Of a stretch of DNA of 64,000 nt, positions 56,935 through 64,000 are shown one piece after another; within the stretch, counting starts at the first letter, position 1, and the number at the start of each line of letters is the position of its first letter. A program made the position numbers and the translations under genes. The notes below the pieces were generated by a model. That model saw only the letters and a list, made by a program, of their open reading frames with translations, was not told the origin of the DNA and did no database searches. Origin of the DNA: Novosphingobium sp. MD-1 (lineage in GTDB: Bacteria > Pseudomonadota > Alphaproteobacteria > Sphingomonadales > Sphingomonadaceae). The stretch covers positions 124,001-188,000 of the forward strand of contig NZ_BBXA01000031.1 in NCBI RefSeq assembly GCF_001014975.1, read 5' to 3'.

Positions 56935-57870
56935 TTAAAGATCCTTCGCCAGCGCCTCTATATCGGCCATGCCGATCACGCTGGTGACCGAAACGTCCGC
57001 CACCGTGCGGTTGATCATCGGGCCAAGCACCTTGCCGCCCAGTTCGACGAACTGTTCGACGCCCGCGTCCCTCATCGCGATCGCGCTTTCGCGCCAGCGC
57101 ACGCGGCCGGTGACCTGCTCGACCAGCAGCCGTTTCACTTCGGCCGGATCGGTGACCACGGCAGCGGTGACGTTGGCGAACAGGGCCACGCGCAGCGCGG
57201 CGGGCGGGATCTTGTCCAGCGCTTCGGCCATGGCGTCGGCGGCGGGCTGCATCAGCGGGCAGTGGAACGGCGCGGACACCGGCAGCAGCACGCCGCGCTT
57301 GATCCCGTGTTCCTTGACCAGCGCCACGGCCCGGTCGATCGCGCCCTTGTGACCGGAAAGGACCACCTGCGTCGGATCGTTGTCATTGGCGACCGTGCAG
57401 ACATCTCCTTCGGCCGCCGCTTCGGCCAGCGCCGTCGCCTTCTCGATATCGGCGCCCAGCAGCGCGGCCATCGCGCCCACGCCCACTGGCACCGCCGCCT
57501 GCATCGAACGCCCGCGCAGTTTGAGCAGGCGCGCGGTATCCGCCAGGCTGAAGGCCCCCGCGGCGCAGAGCGCGGTATATTCGCCCAGGCTGTGCCCCGC
57601 GACGAAGTCCGCCTTGTCGGCCAGCGCGATGCCGCCTTCCTTTTCCAGCACGCGCAGCACGGCGATGGCATTGGCCATGATCGCGGGCTGGGCGTTCTCG
57701 GTCAGGGTCAGCGCGTCTTCGGGGCCTTCCCGCATGATCTGGAACAGCTTCTGCCCCAGCGCGTCGTCCACTTCCTCGAACACTTCGCGCGCAATCGCGC
57801 TGGCTTCGGCCAGTTCGACACCCATGCCGACCTTCTGGCTGCCCTGCCCCGGGAAAACGAAAGCTCTCAT
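56935..57870 (-). CDS. fabD: Malonyl CoA-ACP transacylase
   Basis: 311 aa. FPGQGSQKVGMG near the start, active-site Ser in GHSLGEYTAL (about residue 94), VSAPFHCPLM containing the partner His, and the C-terminal NRTVADVSVTSVIG. It moves malonyl from CoA to acyl carrier protein. A GACAGGATATG context gives a fair ribosome site. First gene of fabD-fabG-hypothetical. Confidence 0.96.
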   Translation of the reverse strand: MRAFVFPGQGSQKVGMGVELAEASAIAREVFEEVDDALGQKLFQIMREGPEDALTLTENAQPAIMANAIAVLRVLEKEGGIALADKADFVAGHSLGEYTALCAAGAFSLADTARLLKLRGRSMQAAVPVGVGAMAALLGADIEKATALAEAAAEGDVCTVANDNDPTQVVLSGHKGAIDRAVALVKEHGIKRGVLLPVSAPFHCPLMQPAADAMAEALDKIPPAALRVALFANVTAAVVTDPAEVKRLLVEQVTGRVRWRESAIAMRDAGVEQFVELGGKVLGPMINRTVADVSVTSVIGMADIEALAKDL

Positions 57871-57917
57871 ATCCTGTCTCCGCTCCTGCGCGTCTCGAAG
57901 TGCTTCGGGCGCGCGCC

Positions 57918-58751
57918 CTATTGTCGTGGCTCGCCGGGGGCAAGCCCGAACGGCACGATTCTGTTGTCGATGTCATGGCCGATGACGGCCGTCCCCAGAA
58001 AGCGGATGCCCGTCTTTGCGCACCAGTACCGCGCCATCGCTTCGGGTTCGGCGCCAAACGGACGGTCGTTTTCAGGCACGTCGCTCACCCGGCCGAGCCG
58101 CAGCCCGGCAATGCCCATCGGCGCGAGCAGGGCGGTCACATGGAACAGCAGGCGGTCGACCGCGTAGTGATGCTCCGCCACTTCCTCCACCATCACCACA
58201 TGCCCGGAGAGGTCCGGCATCAACGGCGTGCCCGCGATCATCGCCAGGGTCATCAGGTTGAACGCCACGGCGGGTGCTTCGCCCAAGGAGGGCTCCAGCC
58301 CCGCGTCCGATCCCGCGAACCAGCCCAGCGTGCGGCGCACCGCCGCTTCGCCCCCGGCGCGGCGGATGTCGGTGGGCATCGGCGCGTGGACCGGATGGCC
58401 GATTCTTGCGCGATAGAGCGCGCCGAGCAACGTGCCGCCGTCCGAATAGCCGACGAAAGCCTTGCCCCGCGCCGCGTCGGTCATGCCCGCCACCGCCTCG
58501 GCCGCAATGCGGTTCGCGCCATAGCCGCCGCGCACGAACCACACCGCATCGAACGCCGGATCGTTGGCGCATTCGAGCAGCGCGCGCAGCCGCAGCGCAT
58601 CCGGCCCGGCAAAGTGACCTTCGCTGGCGAAGCACTGATCGTGGAAGTGCAGATCGAGTGCCGGAAACTCCGCCAGCGCCAGCGCGGAAACGCGCGCCGC
58701 ATCCTCGCGCGTGAACGGCGTGGACGGCGCGCAGATGGCGATCCTGTTCAT
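57918..58751 (-). CDS. ldcA: LD-carboxypeptidase (peptidase family S66)
   Basis: 277 aa from ATG 58749-58751. MNRIAICAPSTPF at the start, FVRGGYGANRI, nucleophile Ser in GYSDGGTLL (about residue 103), Glu in VMVEEVAEHHYAVDR and the His near the C-terminus in IGHDIDNRIVP make up the Ser-Glu-His set. The cytoplasmic enzyme removes the terminal D-Ala of murein tetrapeptides during wall recycling. Divergent from an atypical Mur ligase (111 bp apart), a functional match. Confidence 0.9.
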   Translation of the reverse strand: MNRIAICAPSTPFTREDAARVSALALAEFPALDLHFHDQCFASEGHFAGPDALRLRALLECANDPAFDAVWFVRGGYGANRIAAEAVAGMTDAARGKAFVGYSDGGTLLGALYRARIGHPVHAPMPTDIRRAGGEAAVRRTLGWFAGSDAGLEPSLGEAPAVAFNLMTLAMIAGTPLMPDLSGHVVMVEEVAEHHYAVDRLLFHVTALLAPMGIAGLRLGRVSDVPENDRPFGAEPEAMARYWCAKTGIRFLGTAVIGHDIDNRIVPFGLAPGEPRQ

Positions 58752-58862
58752 CGGACGATCGGGCAGCGAGGGCATCGCCCTGCCCTAGCCCGTTTCGTCC
58801 TTCGGGCGAAGTGCGGAATGACGGTGTTGAGTTGCGCGCCAAGGCGGCATACCGAGCAGGGC

Positions 58863-60293
58863 ATGACAGCCACCCTTCCCGACCCCGGCCCCTCGCTCAC
58901 CTCGCACCCCTGGTTCTTCTGCGGCATCGGCGGATCGGGCATGTTGCCGCTGGCGCTGATCCTCAAGGGGTTGGGCGCGGACGTTGCCGGATCGGACCGG
59001 GGCCGCGATCAGGGGCGCACGCCCGAAAAGTTCGGCTGGCTCGAAAGCCTGGGCTTCACGCTGTTCCCGCAGGACGGCAGCGGGATCGCCCGGGCCGATC
59101 AGGTGCTGGTCGCCTCCGCTGCGGTGGAAGACACGGTGCCCGAGGTGGTCCGCGCGAAAGCGCTCGGCTGCGCGCGGATGAGCCGGGCGGACCTGCTCGC
59201 CACGCTGTTCAACGCCACGGGAACGCGCATCGCGGTCGGCGGCACCAGTGGCAAGTCCACCGTCACGGGCATGCTCGGCTGGATCCTGACCGAAACCCGC
59301 GCCGATCCCACGATCATGAACGGCGCGGTGATGAAAAACTTCCGCACGCCGGACGCGCCCTTCGCCAGCGCGCGCGTGGGCGGCGGCGATCTGTTCGTGT
59401 CCGAAGTGGATGAAAGCGACGGCTCGATCGCGCTCTATCGCCCCACCGTCGCCGTGCTCAACAACGTCAGCCTCGATCACAAGAGCCTGGAGGAACTGCG
59501 CGCGCTGTTCGGCGATTTCCTCGCCCGCGCCGATCGGGCGGTGGTCAATGCCGACGATGCCGAAAGCCGCGCCCTGCTCCCCCGCGCGCGCGACGCAATC
59601 ACCTTCGGCTTTGCCGAAAGCGCGACGATCGGCGTGGTGGCCGGCAGCGTCATCGAATCCGCCGCCGGCATCGCCGCCAGTGTGATCGACCGCCGCACCG
59701 GCGAACAGCACGCGCTCGCGCTGGCGCTGCCCGGCCGGCACAACCTGGCCAACGCGCTGGCGGCGATCGCTGGCGCCTCGGCGGCGGGCGTGCCGGTGGC
59801 GCGGGCGGTCTCCGCGCTCGCCACCTTCGCGGGCCTCGCCCGCCGCTTCGACATCGTCGGCACCAGCCCCTCCGGGGTCACCGTGATTGACGATTTCGGC
59901 CACAACCCGGAAAAGGTCGCCGCCACGCTGGCGACGCTGAAAGCGCATCCCGGCCGCGTGATCGCCTTCTTCCAGCCCCACGGCTATGGCCCGCTGCGCC
60001 AGATGGGCGCTGAACTGGCCGAAGTGCTGGCCACCCGGCTCGGCCCCCACGACGTGACGATCCTGTGCGATCCGGTCTATTTCGGCGGCACCGTGGACCG
60101 TTCGCAGGGCAGCCAACGCATCGTCCACCTGATCGGCGCGCACGGCGGCCACGCCGAATACGTGCCCGCGCGCGAAGCCTGCGCCGACCGCATCGTGGAA
60201 ATCGCCCGCCCCGGCGACCGCGTCGTCATCATGGGCGCCCGCGACGACACGCTGAGCCAGTTCGCGCAGGGGATACTGGGGCGGTTGGGGTGA
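58863..60293 (+). CDS. Mur ligase family protein (MurC/Mpl-like)
   Basis: 476 aa. N-terminal CGIGGSGMLPLALILKGLGADVAGSD is the MurC/Mpl nucleotide fold; the P-loop reads GGTSGKSTVTGM, where most MurC/Mpl have GTHGKTT. EVDESDGSIALYRPTVAVLNNVSLDHKS mixes MurC (DESDGS) and Mpl (RP...LNN..DH) features; DDFGHNPEKV and FFQPHGYGPLRQM are close to the ligase C-terminal motifs. The best reading is a muropeptide-recycling ligase attaching a peptide to UDP-MurNAc, supported by its divergent LD-carboxypeptidase neighbour. A separate canonical murC is expected elsewhere. Confidence 0.8.
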   Translation: MTATLPDPGPSLTSHPWFFCGIGGSGMLPLALILKGLGADVAGSDRGRDQGRTPEKFGWLESLGFTLFPQDGSGIARADQVLVASAAVEDTVPEVVRAKALGCARMSRADLLATLFNATGTRIAVGGTSGKSTVTGMLGWILTETRADPTIMNGAVMKNFRTPDAPFASARVGGGDLFVSEVDESDGSIALYRPTVAVLNNVSLDHKSLEELRALFGDFLARADRAVVNADDAESRALLPRARDAITFGFAESATIGVVAGSVIESAAGIAASVIDRRTGEQHALALALPGRHNLANALAAIAGASAAGVPVARAVSALATFAGLARRFDIVGTSPSGVTVIDDFGHNPEKVAATLATLKAHPGRVIAFFQPHGYGPLRQMGAELAEVLATRLGPHDVTILCDPVYFGGTVDRSQGSQRIVHLIGAHGGHAEYVPAREACADRIVEIARPGDRVVIMGARDDTLSQFAQGILGRLG

Positions 60294-60598
60294 GCCTGCG
60301 GGCGGCCGGGATTATCAGACACCGGTTTGTTGATTTTCGCTCGCGGACGGGCACTGGGCTTGCCCAGCCCCGTTCATCTTGAGCCTGTCGAAGGACGCGC
60401 GCGGGGCTGGCCTTCGCGTGGCAAGCCGTTTCAAGATATGACCGTATCACGCGTCCTTCGACAAGCTCAGGACGAACGGACATAGAGATTTGAAGACATT
60501 TCACCCCCCGCCTTTCCTGCAACCGCGGTCCTTTTCTGACAAGACAACAAAGCTGACACTGCTAACCTATCGCGATATTAACACCTTCACGATAGTGG
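60294..60598. other. Gene-free gap with repeat and AT-rich start
   Basis: 305 bp with no credible gene. The first half holds REP-like inverted repeats (60371-60478). The second half (from about 60535) turns AT-rich and carries CTTTTCTGAC and AAAGCTGACACTG stretches similar to 6011-6040. A promoter for the small membrane protein at 60599 may lie here, but none stands out. Confidence 0.6.
60371..60478. repeat. REP-like inverted pair
   Basis: Two arms of about 29 bp (60371-60399 and 60450-60478) are near-perfect inverted copies, built from CGTTC, GAGC.TGTCGAAGGACGCG units. Inner CCAGCCCCG/CGGGGCTGG adds a nested stem. The units match those at 12743-12803. A pair in opposite orientation is typical of a BIME-like arrangement. 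Confidence 0.75.
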
Positions 60599-60892
60599 AT
60601 GCCCATGTGGCATGCATTTCTCCCGATAATATTGCCATTTATCGTGCTATTGGACACGATGATTTTGACACCCTTACCTGTGATTTTGATTTGGAAGCGC
60701 AAACCCGGTTTAGCGTTGGCAGCGTGCATAATGATGTCCGCACTTCTGATCGCTGATCACCTCGTAAACTTCGACGGCATCACCTATCCGCTACCATTAT
60801 TCGCGGCTCCCACCGAAACATTGCCAATTAGTCTTATGGTCCTGATCGTAACGGGCGCAATCGCAGCAAAAAAGTGGATGCAAGGACCGTAA
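60599..60892 (+). CDS. Small membrane protein in AT-rich patch
   Basis: 97 aa starting MPMWHAFLPIILPFIVLLD, with three predicted membrane helices (about 6-30, 36-52 and 70-90) and a basic C-terminus (AAKKWMQGP). Base and codon use are clearly more AT-rich than all neighbours (TTA, ATA, ATT codons are frequent), which points to recent acquisition. No family recognised. An overlapping frame from 60490 is soluble and less convincing. Confidence 0.55.
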   Translation: MPMWHAFLPIILPFIVLLDTMILTPLPVILIWKRKPGLALAACIMMSALLIADHLVNFDGITYPLPLFAAPTETLPISLMVLIVTGAIAAKKWMQGP

Positions 60893-60979
60893 ACTGAACA
60901 TCCGTTCCTTCTCAAAGCCCCCACTAAAACCACCACCCACACCAGCCAAATCAGCCCACTCTCCACGCCCCAACACGGC

Positions 60980-61014
60980 GGAAGCCGAAAGCGCATCCCG
61001 CGCTTCCGGCTTCC
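60980..61014 (-). terminator. Hairpin after the GNAT gene
   Basis: GGAAGCCGAAAGCGC and GCGCTTCCGGCTTCC pair with one mismatch (15-bp stem, 5-nt loop), 49 bp past the GNAT stop. No T-tract; perhaps an RNA 3' end stabiliser or factor-dependent end. Confidence 0.4.
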
Positions 61015-61063
61015 TGGCCCCGGTGCGACCCGTGGGCTCCTTACTTGATCCTGACGCGCGCCG

Positions 61064-61597
61064 TCAGTCGAACCGCTTTTCCAGCAGGACCAGATGCGGA
61101 TCGCCATCGACGGCGTGCGCGCTATAGCCGCGTTCGCGTTCCAGTTCGATCGCGGCGTGGTTGGCGCGGTCCTCGATCGAAATCACGCGCTTCAGGCCGC
61201 GGCGGCGCGCTTCCTGGCCGACATGATCGAGGATCGTCCACGCCACGCCACGCCCGCGATAGTCCTCGCGGATCGACACGGCCACTTCGCCGCAATCCAT
61301 CTGCGCGTCGCACGCAAGCAGCGCCGAGGCGACGAGTTCGCCGGTCGCCTTGTCGAAGCCAAGGAAGCTCTCGGTCTTCCAGTGATCGACATGGGTCAGC
61401 AGTTCGAGCTTTTCATGCCCGACGTGCTTCTGTGCGGACAGGAAGCGGAAGCGGCGGTCTTCGTCGCTCACCTTGTCGAAGAATTCTTCCAGCGCCGGTT
61501 CGTCCTCGGCAAAGGCGGGCCGGATCGACAGCACCACGCCATCGCGCGTGGTCATTTCGGTCGTTTCCGCAAGTCCGGGCAATGTCGTGCCAGTCAT
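61064..61597 (-). CDS. GNAT family N-acetyltransferase
   Basis: 177 aa. AAGGAG eight bases before ATG 61595-61597 supports this start. The acetyl-CoA loop is SIREDYRGRGVAWTIL (R/Q-x-x-G-x-G/A form), with ISIEDRANHAAIELERERGY following. FDKVSDEDRRFRFLSAQKHV near the N-terminus resembles the acetyltransferase domain attached to acyl-CoA synthetase-like Pat proteins, which acetylate other proteins; here the domain is free-standing. Substrate unknown. Confidence 0.87.
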   Translation of the reverse strand: MTGTTLPGLAETTEMTTRDGVVLSIRPAFAEDEPALEEFFDKVSDEDRRFRFLSAQKHVGHEKLELLTHVDHWKTESFLGFDKATGELVASALLACDAQMDCGEVAVSIREDYRGRGVAWTILDHVGQEARRRGLKRVISIEDRANHAAIELERERGYSAHAVDGDPHLVLLEKRFD

Positions 61598-62058
61598 CAG
61601 GGCATCTCCTTGGGATCATTCCATGCCAATGGCGGCCTGTTAGCACTCGCAACACGGCAGGCTTTGATCTGGGACAACCCCAAGACCTTTTCCCACCAAA
61701 TTGCCAGCCCATCCCGATTGCCATTATCGCGGCGGCAATTGCACCGATAAAAACATAAGACTTTAGTCTATGACCGCGATTACATGGAGCGCGCCGATGC
61801 TCTACTCGCGCGACAGGGCTCGCCACAGGCACGTCCGCCCGCCGGTCATGCCTCCGACGATCCCGTTATGCTTGCTTTTCCACAGCGATTGGTCTAGGCG
61901 CGCGACCGTTCCAATGGTTCGCAAGCGCTTTTGGAATGTTCCCCGCGACATCCGGTCCGGGGGACGGTTCGGCCCTTAGCCCCGGATATGCTCCGGTGTG
62001 AAAGACCGGCGGACTCAACCGCCTGGCCGGAAAAACCGTAAGATTAGGACGTAACTGA
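61598..62058. other. Gene-free gap: rpsA promoter and leader
   Basis: 461 bp without a convincing gene. It holds the GNAT upstream region, a possible rpsA promoter (61872-61899) and a leader of about 150 nt with paired elements, including TTCCAA (61909-61914) with TTGGAA (61931-61936). A short hydrophobic frame on the minus strand (near 61690-61755) lacks a start codon. Confidence 0.55.
61872..61899 (+). promoter_or_regulatory. Possible rpsA promoter
   Basis: TTGCTT (61872-61877), 16 bp, CTAGGC (61894-61899), then GCGCG. The boxes and GC-rich discriminator resemble those before tRNA-Asp and tRNA-Asn, as expected for a growth-rate-regulated ribosomal protein gene. Weakly supported. Confidence 0.3.
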
Positions 62059-63759
62059 ATGGCCTCTACGGCAACTCCCACGCGCGACGATTTCGCCGCG
62101 CTGCTCGACGAATCGCTCGGCGCTGCCGGCAATGGCGGCTTTGAAGGCCGCGTCGTCAAGGGCACCGTCACCGCGATCGAAAACGACAAGGCCGTTATCG
62201 ACGTCGGCCTCAAGAGCGAAGGCCGCGTCGCGCTGCGCGAATTCGCCGCCCCCGGCCAGGCCCATGGCCTGAAGGTCGGTGACGAAGTCGAAGTCTATGT
62301 CGACCGCGTCGAAAACGCCGACGGCGAAGCCATGCTGTCGCGCGACCGCGCCCGCCGCGAAGCCGCGTGGGACAAACTCGAATCCGAATTCGGCGAAGGC
62401 AAGCGCGTTGAAGGCGTGATCTTCGGCCGCGTGAAGGGCGGCTTTACCGTCGATCTCGACGGCGCCGTGGCCTTCCTGCCCGGCAGCCAGGTCGACATCC
62501 GCCCCGTGCGCGACGTCACCCCGCTGATGGACGTGCCGCAGCCGTTCCAGATCCTCAAGATGGACCGCCGCCGCGGCAATATCGTCGTCTCGCGCCGCGC
62601 GGTGCTGGAAGAAACCCGCGCCGAACAGCGTTCGGGCCTGATCCAGAACCTGAAGGAAGGCCAGATCATCGACGGCGTGGTCAAGAACATCACCGATTAC
62701 GGTGCGTTCGTGGACCTCGGCGGCATCGACGGCCTGCTCCATGTCACCGACATGAGCTACAAGCGCGTCAACCACCCCAGCGAAGTGATCGCCATCGGCG
62801 ATACCGTGCGCGTCCAGATCATCCGCATCAACCAGGATACGCAGCGCATCAGCCTGGGCATGAAGCAGCTTGAAAGCGATCCGTGGGATGGCGTTGCCGC
62901 CAAGTACCCGGTCGGCGCGAAGCTGCGCGGCACCGTCACCAACATCACCGAATACGGCGCGTTCGTGGAACTGGAAGCGGGCATCGAAGGCCTCGTCCAC
63001 GTTTCGGAAATGTCGTGGACCAAGAAGAACGTCCACCCCGGCAAGATCGTTTCGACGAGCCAGGAAGTCGACGTCATGGTGCTGGAAGTCGACAGCGACA
63101 AGCGCCGCATCAGCCTGGGTCTCAAGCAGGCCCAGCAGAACCCGTGGGAAGCCTTTGCCGAAAAGCACCCGGTCGGTTCGACCGTGGAAGGCGAAGTCAA
63201 GAACGCGACCGAGTTCGGTCTGTTCATCGGCCTCGATGGCGACGTGGACGGCATGGTTCACATGTCGGACATCGCCTGGGGCATCTCGGGCGAAGACGCG
63301 CTGGCGCTGCACCGCAAGGGCGAGCAGGTTTCGGCCGTGGTTCTCGACGTCGATGTCGAGAAGGAACGCATCAGCCTGGGCATGAAGCAGCTTGAAAAGG
63401 GCGCTCCGGCCACCGGCGGCAACACCGGTTCGCTGCGCCGTGGCGAAGTCGTCACCGTCACCGTTCTGGAAGTCCGCGATGGCGGCCTCGAAGTGCAGGC
63501 TGGCGAAGACGGCTCGACCGGCTTCATCAAGCGTTCGGACCTCGGCCGCGACCGCGACGAACAGCGTCCGGACCGCTTCCAGGTCGGCCAGAAGCTCGAT
63601 GCCATGGTCACCGGCTTCGATCGTTCGAAGAAGCCGAACTTCTCGGTCAAGGCCCGCCAGCTGGCCGAAGAGAAGGAAGCGGTCGAACAGTACGGTTCGT
63701 CGGATTCGGGTGCGTCGCTGGGCGACATCCTCGGCGAAGCGCTGAAGAACCGCAGCTAA
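62059..63759 (+). CDS. rpsA: 30S ribosomal protein S1
   Basis: 566 aa with six S1 OB-fold repeats, as usual for alphaproteobacteria; the third to fifth are clearest (ITDYGAFVDLGGIDGLLH, ITEYGAFVELEAGIEGLVH, ATEFGLFIGLDGDVDGMVH). S1 binds mRNA at the ribosome and helps initiation on structured messages. Codons are strongly biased to C-ending forms, fitting high expression. A strong terminator follows. The common cmk neighbour is absent here. Confidence 0.97.
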   Translation: MASTATPTRDDFAALLDESLGAAGNGGFEGRVVKGTVTAIENDKAVIDVGLKSEGRVALREFAAPGQAHGLKVGDEVEVYVDRVENADGEAMLSRDRARREAAWDKLESEFGEGKRVEGVIFGRVKGGFTVDLDGAVAFLPGSQVDIRPVRDVTPLMDVPQPFQILKMDRRRGNIVVSRRAVLEETRAEQRSGLIQNLKEGQIIDGVVKNITDYGAFVDLGGIDGLLHVTDMSYKRVNHPSEVIAIGDTVRVQIIRINQDTQRISLGMKQLESDPWDGVAAKYPVGAKLRGTVTNITEYGAFVELEAGIEGLVHVSEMSWTKKNVHPGKIVSTSQEVDVMVLEVDSDKRRISLGLKQAQQNPWEAFAEKHPVGSTVEGEVKNATEFGLFIGLDGDVDGMVHMSDIAWGISGEDALALHRKGEQVSAVVLDVDVEKERISLGMKQLEKGAPATGGNTGSLRRGEVVTVTVLEVRDGGLEVQAGEDGSTGFIKRSDLGRDRDEQRPDRFQVGQKLDAMVTGFDRSKKPNFSVKARQLAEEKEAVEQYGSSDSGASLGDILGEALKNRS

Positions 63760-63787
63760 GCAACGCTTAGAAGCAAGCAACCCAAAG

Positions 63788-63818
63788 GCCCGTCCGGAGC
63801 GATCCGGGCGGGCTTTTG
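63788..63818 (+). terminator. Intrinsic terminator after rpsA
   Basis: GCCCGTCCGGA and TCCGGGCGGGC form an 11-bp stem (one G-U) with a 4-nt loop, followed by TTTTGCTTTG. It lies 28 bp past the rpsA stop. Confidence 0.88.
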
Positions 63819-63874
63819 CTTTGTGCGGCCGCAAAGGCTAGGGTTCCCGACGCCCCGCGACCGCGAGTGAGAGA

Positions 63875-64000
63875 TGATGCCCCTCCAGATTCACCAGTTC
63901 CCCTGCCTGTCAGACAATTACGGCTATCTGCTGCACGATCCCGCCAGCGGCGAGACGGTGTGCATCGATACGCCGGAAGCCGACGTCTATCTGCGCGAGG
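63875..64000 (+). CDS. gloB: Hydroxyacylglutathione hydrolase (glyoxalase II), N-terminal part
   Basis: Cut by the right edge: 42 codons from ATG 63875 (ATG 63878 is equally possible). The N-terminus (LQIHQFPCLSDNYGYLLHD then CIDTPEA) is diagnostic of GloB, the metallo-beta-lactamase-fold enzyme that hydrolyses S-lactoylglutathione to lactate and glutathione in methylglyoxal detoxification. Metal-binding motifs lie outside the window. Confidence 0.88.

Noticed and set aside
60490..60756. 88-codon frame overlapping the AT-rich membrane protein
   Set aside because: It overlaps the more convincing hydrophobic frame (60599-60892), and its sequence has no membrane or domain pattern. Not excluded, but less likely.
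60900..61000. Hydrophobic minus-strand stretch within a G/T-rich tract
   Set aside because: Composition (G/T-rich) alone gives Val/Leu/Trp/Gly codons; no ribosome site or start codon fits.
61660..61760. Hydrophobic minus-strand stretch upstream of the GNAT gene
   Set aside because: It reads like one membrane helix, but there is no start codon in frame upstream and the frame runs on into the GNAT gene. Probably chance or a remnant.

Overview
The window is GC-rich (about two thirds G+C by eye) chromosomal DNA from an alphaproteobacterium, most likely a sphingomonad (Novosphingobium/Sphingomonas-like). Support comes from the zauP-zapA-6S RNA-fthC block, the recG/sdhE/mfd neighbourhood, the tkt-gap-pgk-fda cluster, DUF2842 and SdhE proteins, a TonB-dependent receptor, a carotenoid-cleavage-type oxygenase, and short REP-like palindromes of a kind I know from sphingomonads. 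I see no transposase, integrase, phage gene, rRNA or CRISPR array. It looks like ordinary core genome with a few accessory loci.

Layout. 1-6 kb: radA start (cut by the edge), a secreted M20 amidohydrolase, tRNA-Leu, suhB-type phosphatase, efp, and an OPT transporter. 6-10.4 kb: a three-gene MacB-type export operon (adaptor, permease, ATPase), thiE and a small membrane protein. 10.5-15.8 kb: central carbon cluster tkt-gap-pgk-fda on the minus strand. 16-17.6 kb: zauP, zapA, 6S RNA, 5-formyl-THF cyclo-ligase and DUF2842. 17.6-21.7 kb: tRNA-Pro, thyA, branched-chain 2-oxoacid dehydrogenase E1 alpha and beta (the latter with an odd C-terminus), tRNA-Asp. 21.7-30.8 kb: recG, a host-attachment/baeRF-like protein, sdhE, mfd, an EAL protein, NAD kinase, tRNA-Asn. 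30.8-35.8 kb: fadH with a divergent TetR, then a second TetR divergent from a carotenoid oxygenase, with palindromic operators in both gaps. 35.8-42.7 kb: DEAD-box helicase, then LysR, zinc alcohol dehydrogenase and nitrobindin-like genes divergent from a TonB-dependent receptor. 42.7-54 kb: lepA, a membrane PAS-GGDEF-EAL-PilZ protein, a PHA-depolymerase-like hydrolase, a ferredoxin reductase-like flavoprotein, a D-aminoacylase/oxidoreductase pair and a globin-coupled chemoreceptor. 54-64 kb: dnaN, fabD-fabG plus a small exported protein, a divergent LD-carboxypeptidase / Mur-ligase pair, an AT-rich patch with a small membrane protein, a GNAT acetyltransferase, rpsA, and the start of gloB.

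Most genes serve housekeeping roles: replication and repair, glycolysis/pentose phosphate, fatty acid and cell wall metabolism, translation. The parts most worth a second look are the E1 beta gene with an unrelated tail and no adjacent E2, the atypical Mur ligase beside an LD-carboxypeptidase, the receptor/nitrobindin/dehydrogenase locus, the two regulator-operator pairs, the shared tRNA promoter motifs, and the AT-rich patch at 60.5-60.9 kb. I did not find a convincing wholly new system. All calls rest on reading the sequence and on family knowledge; no database search was run.
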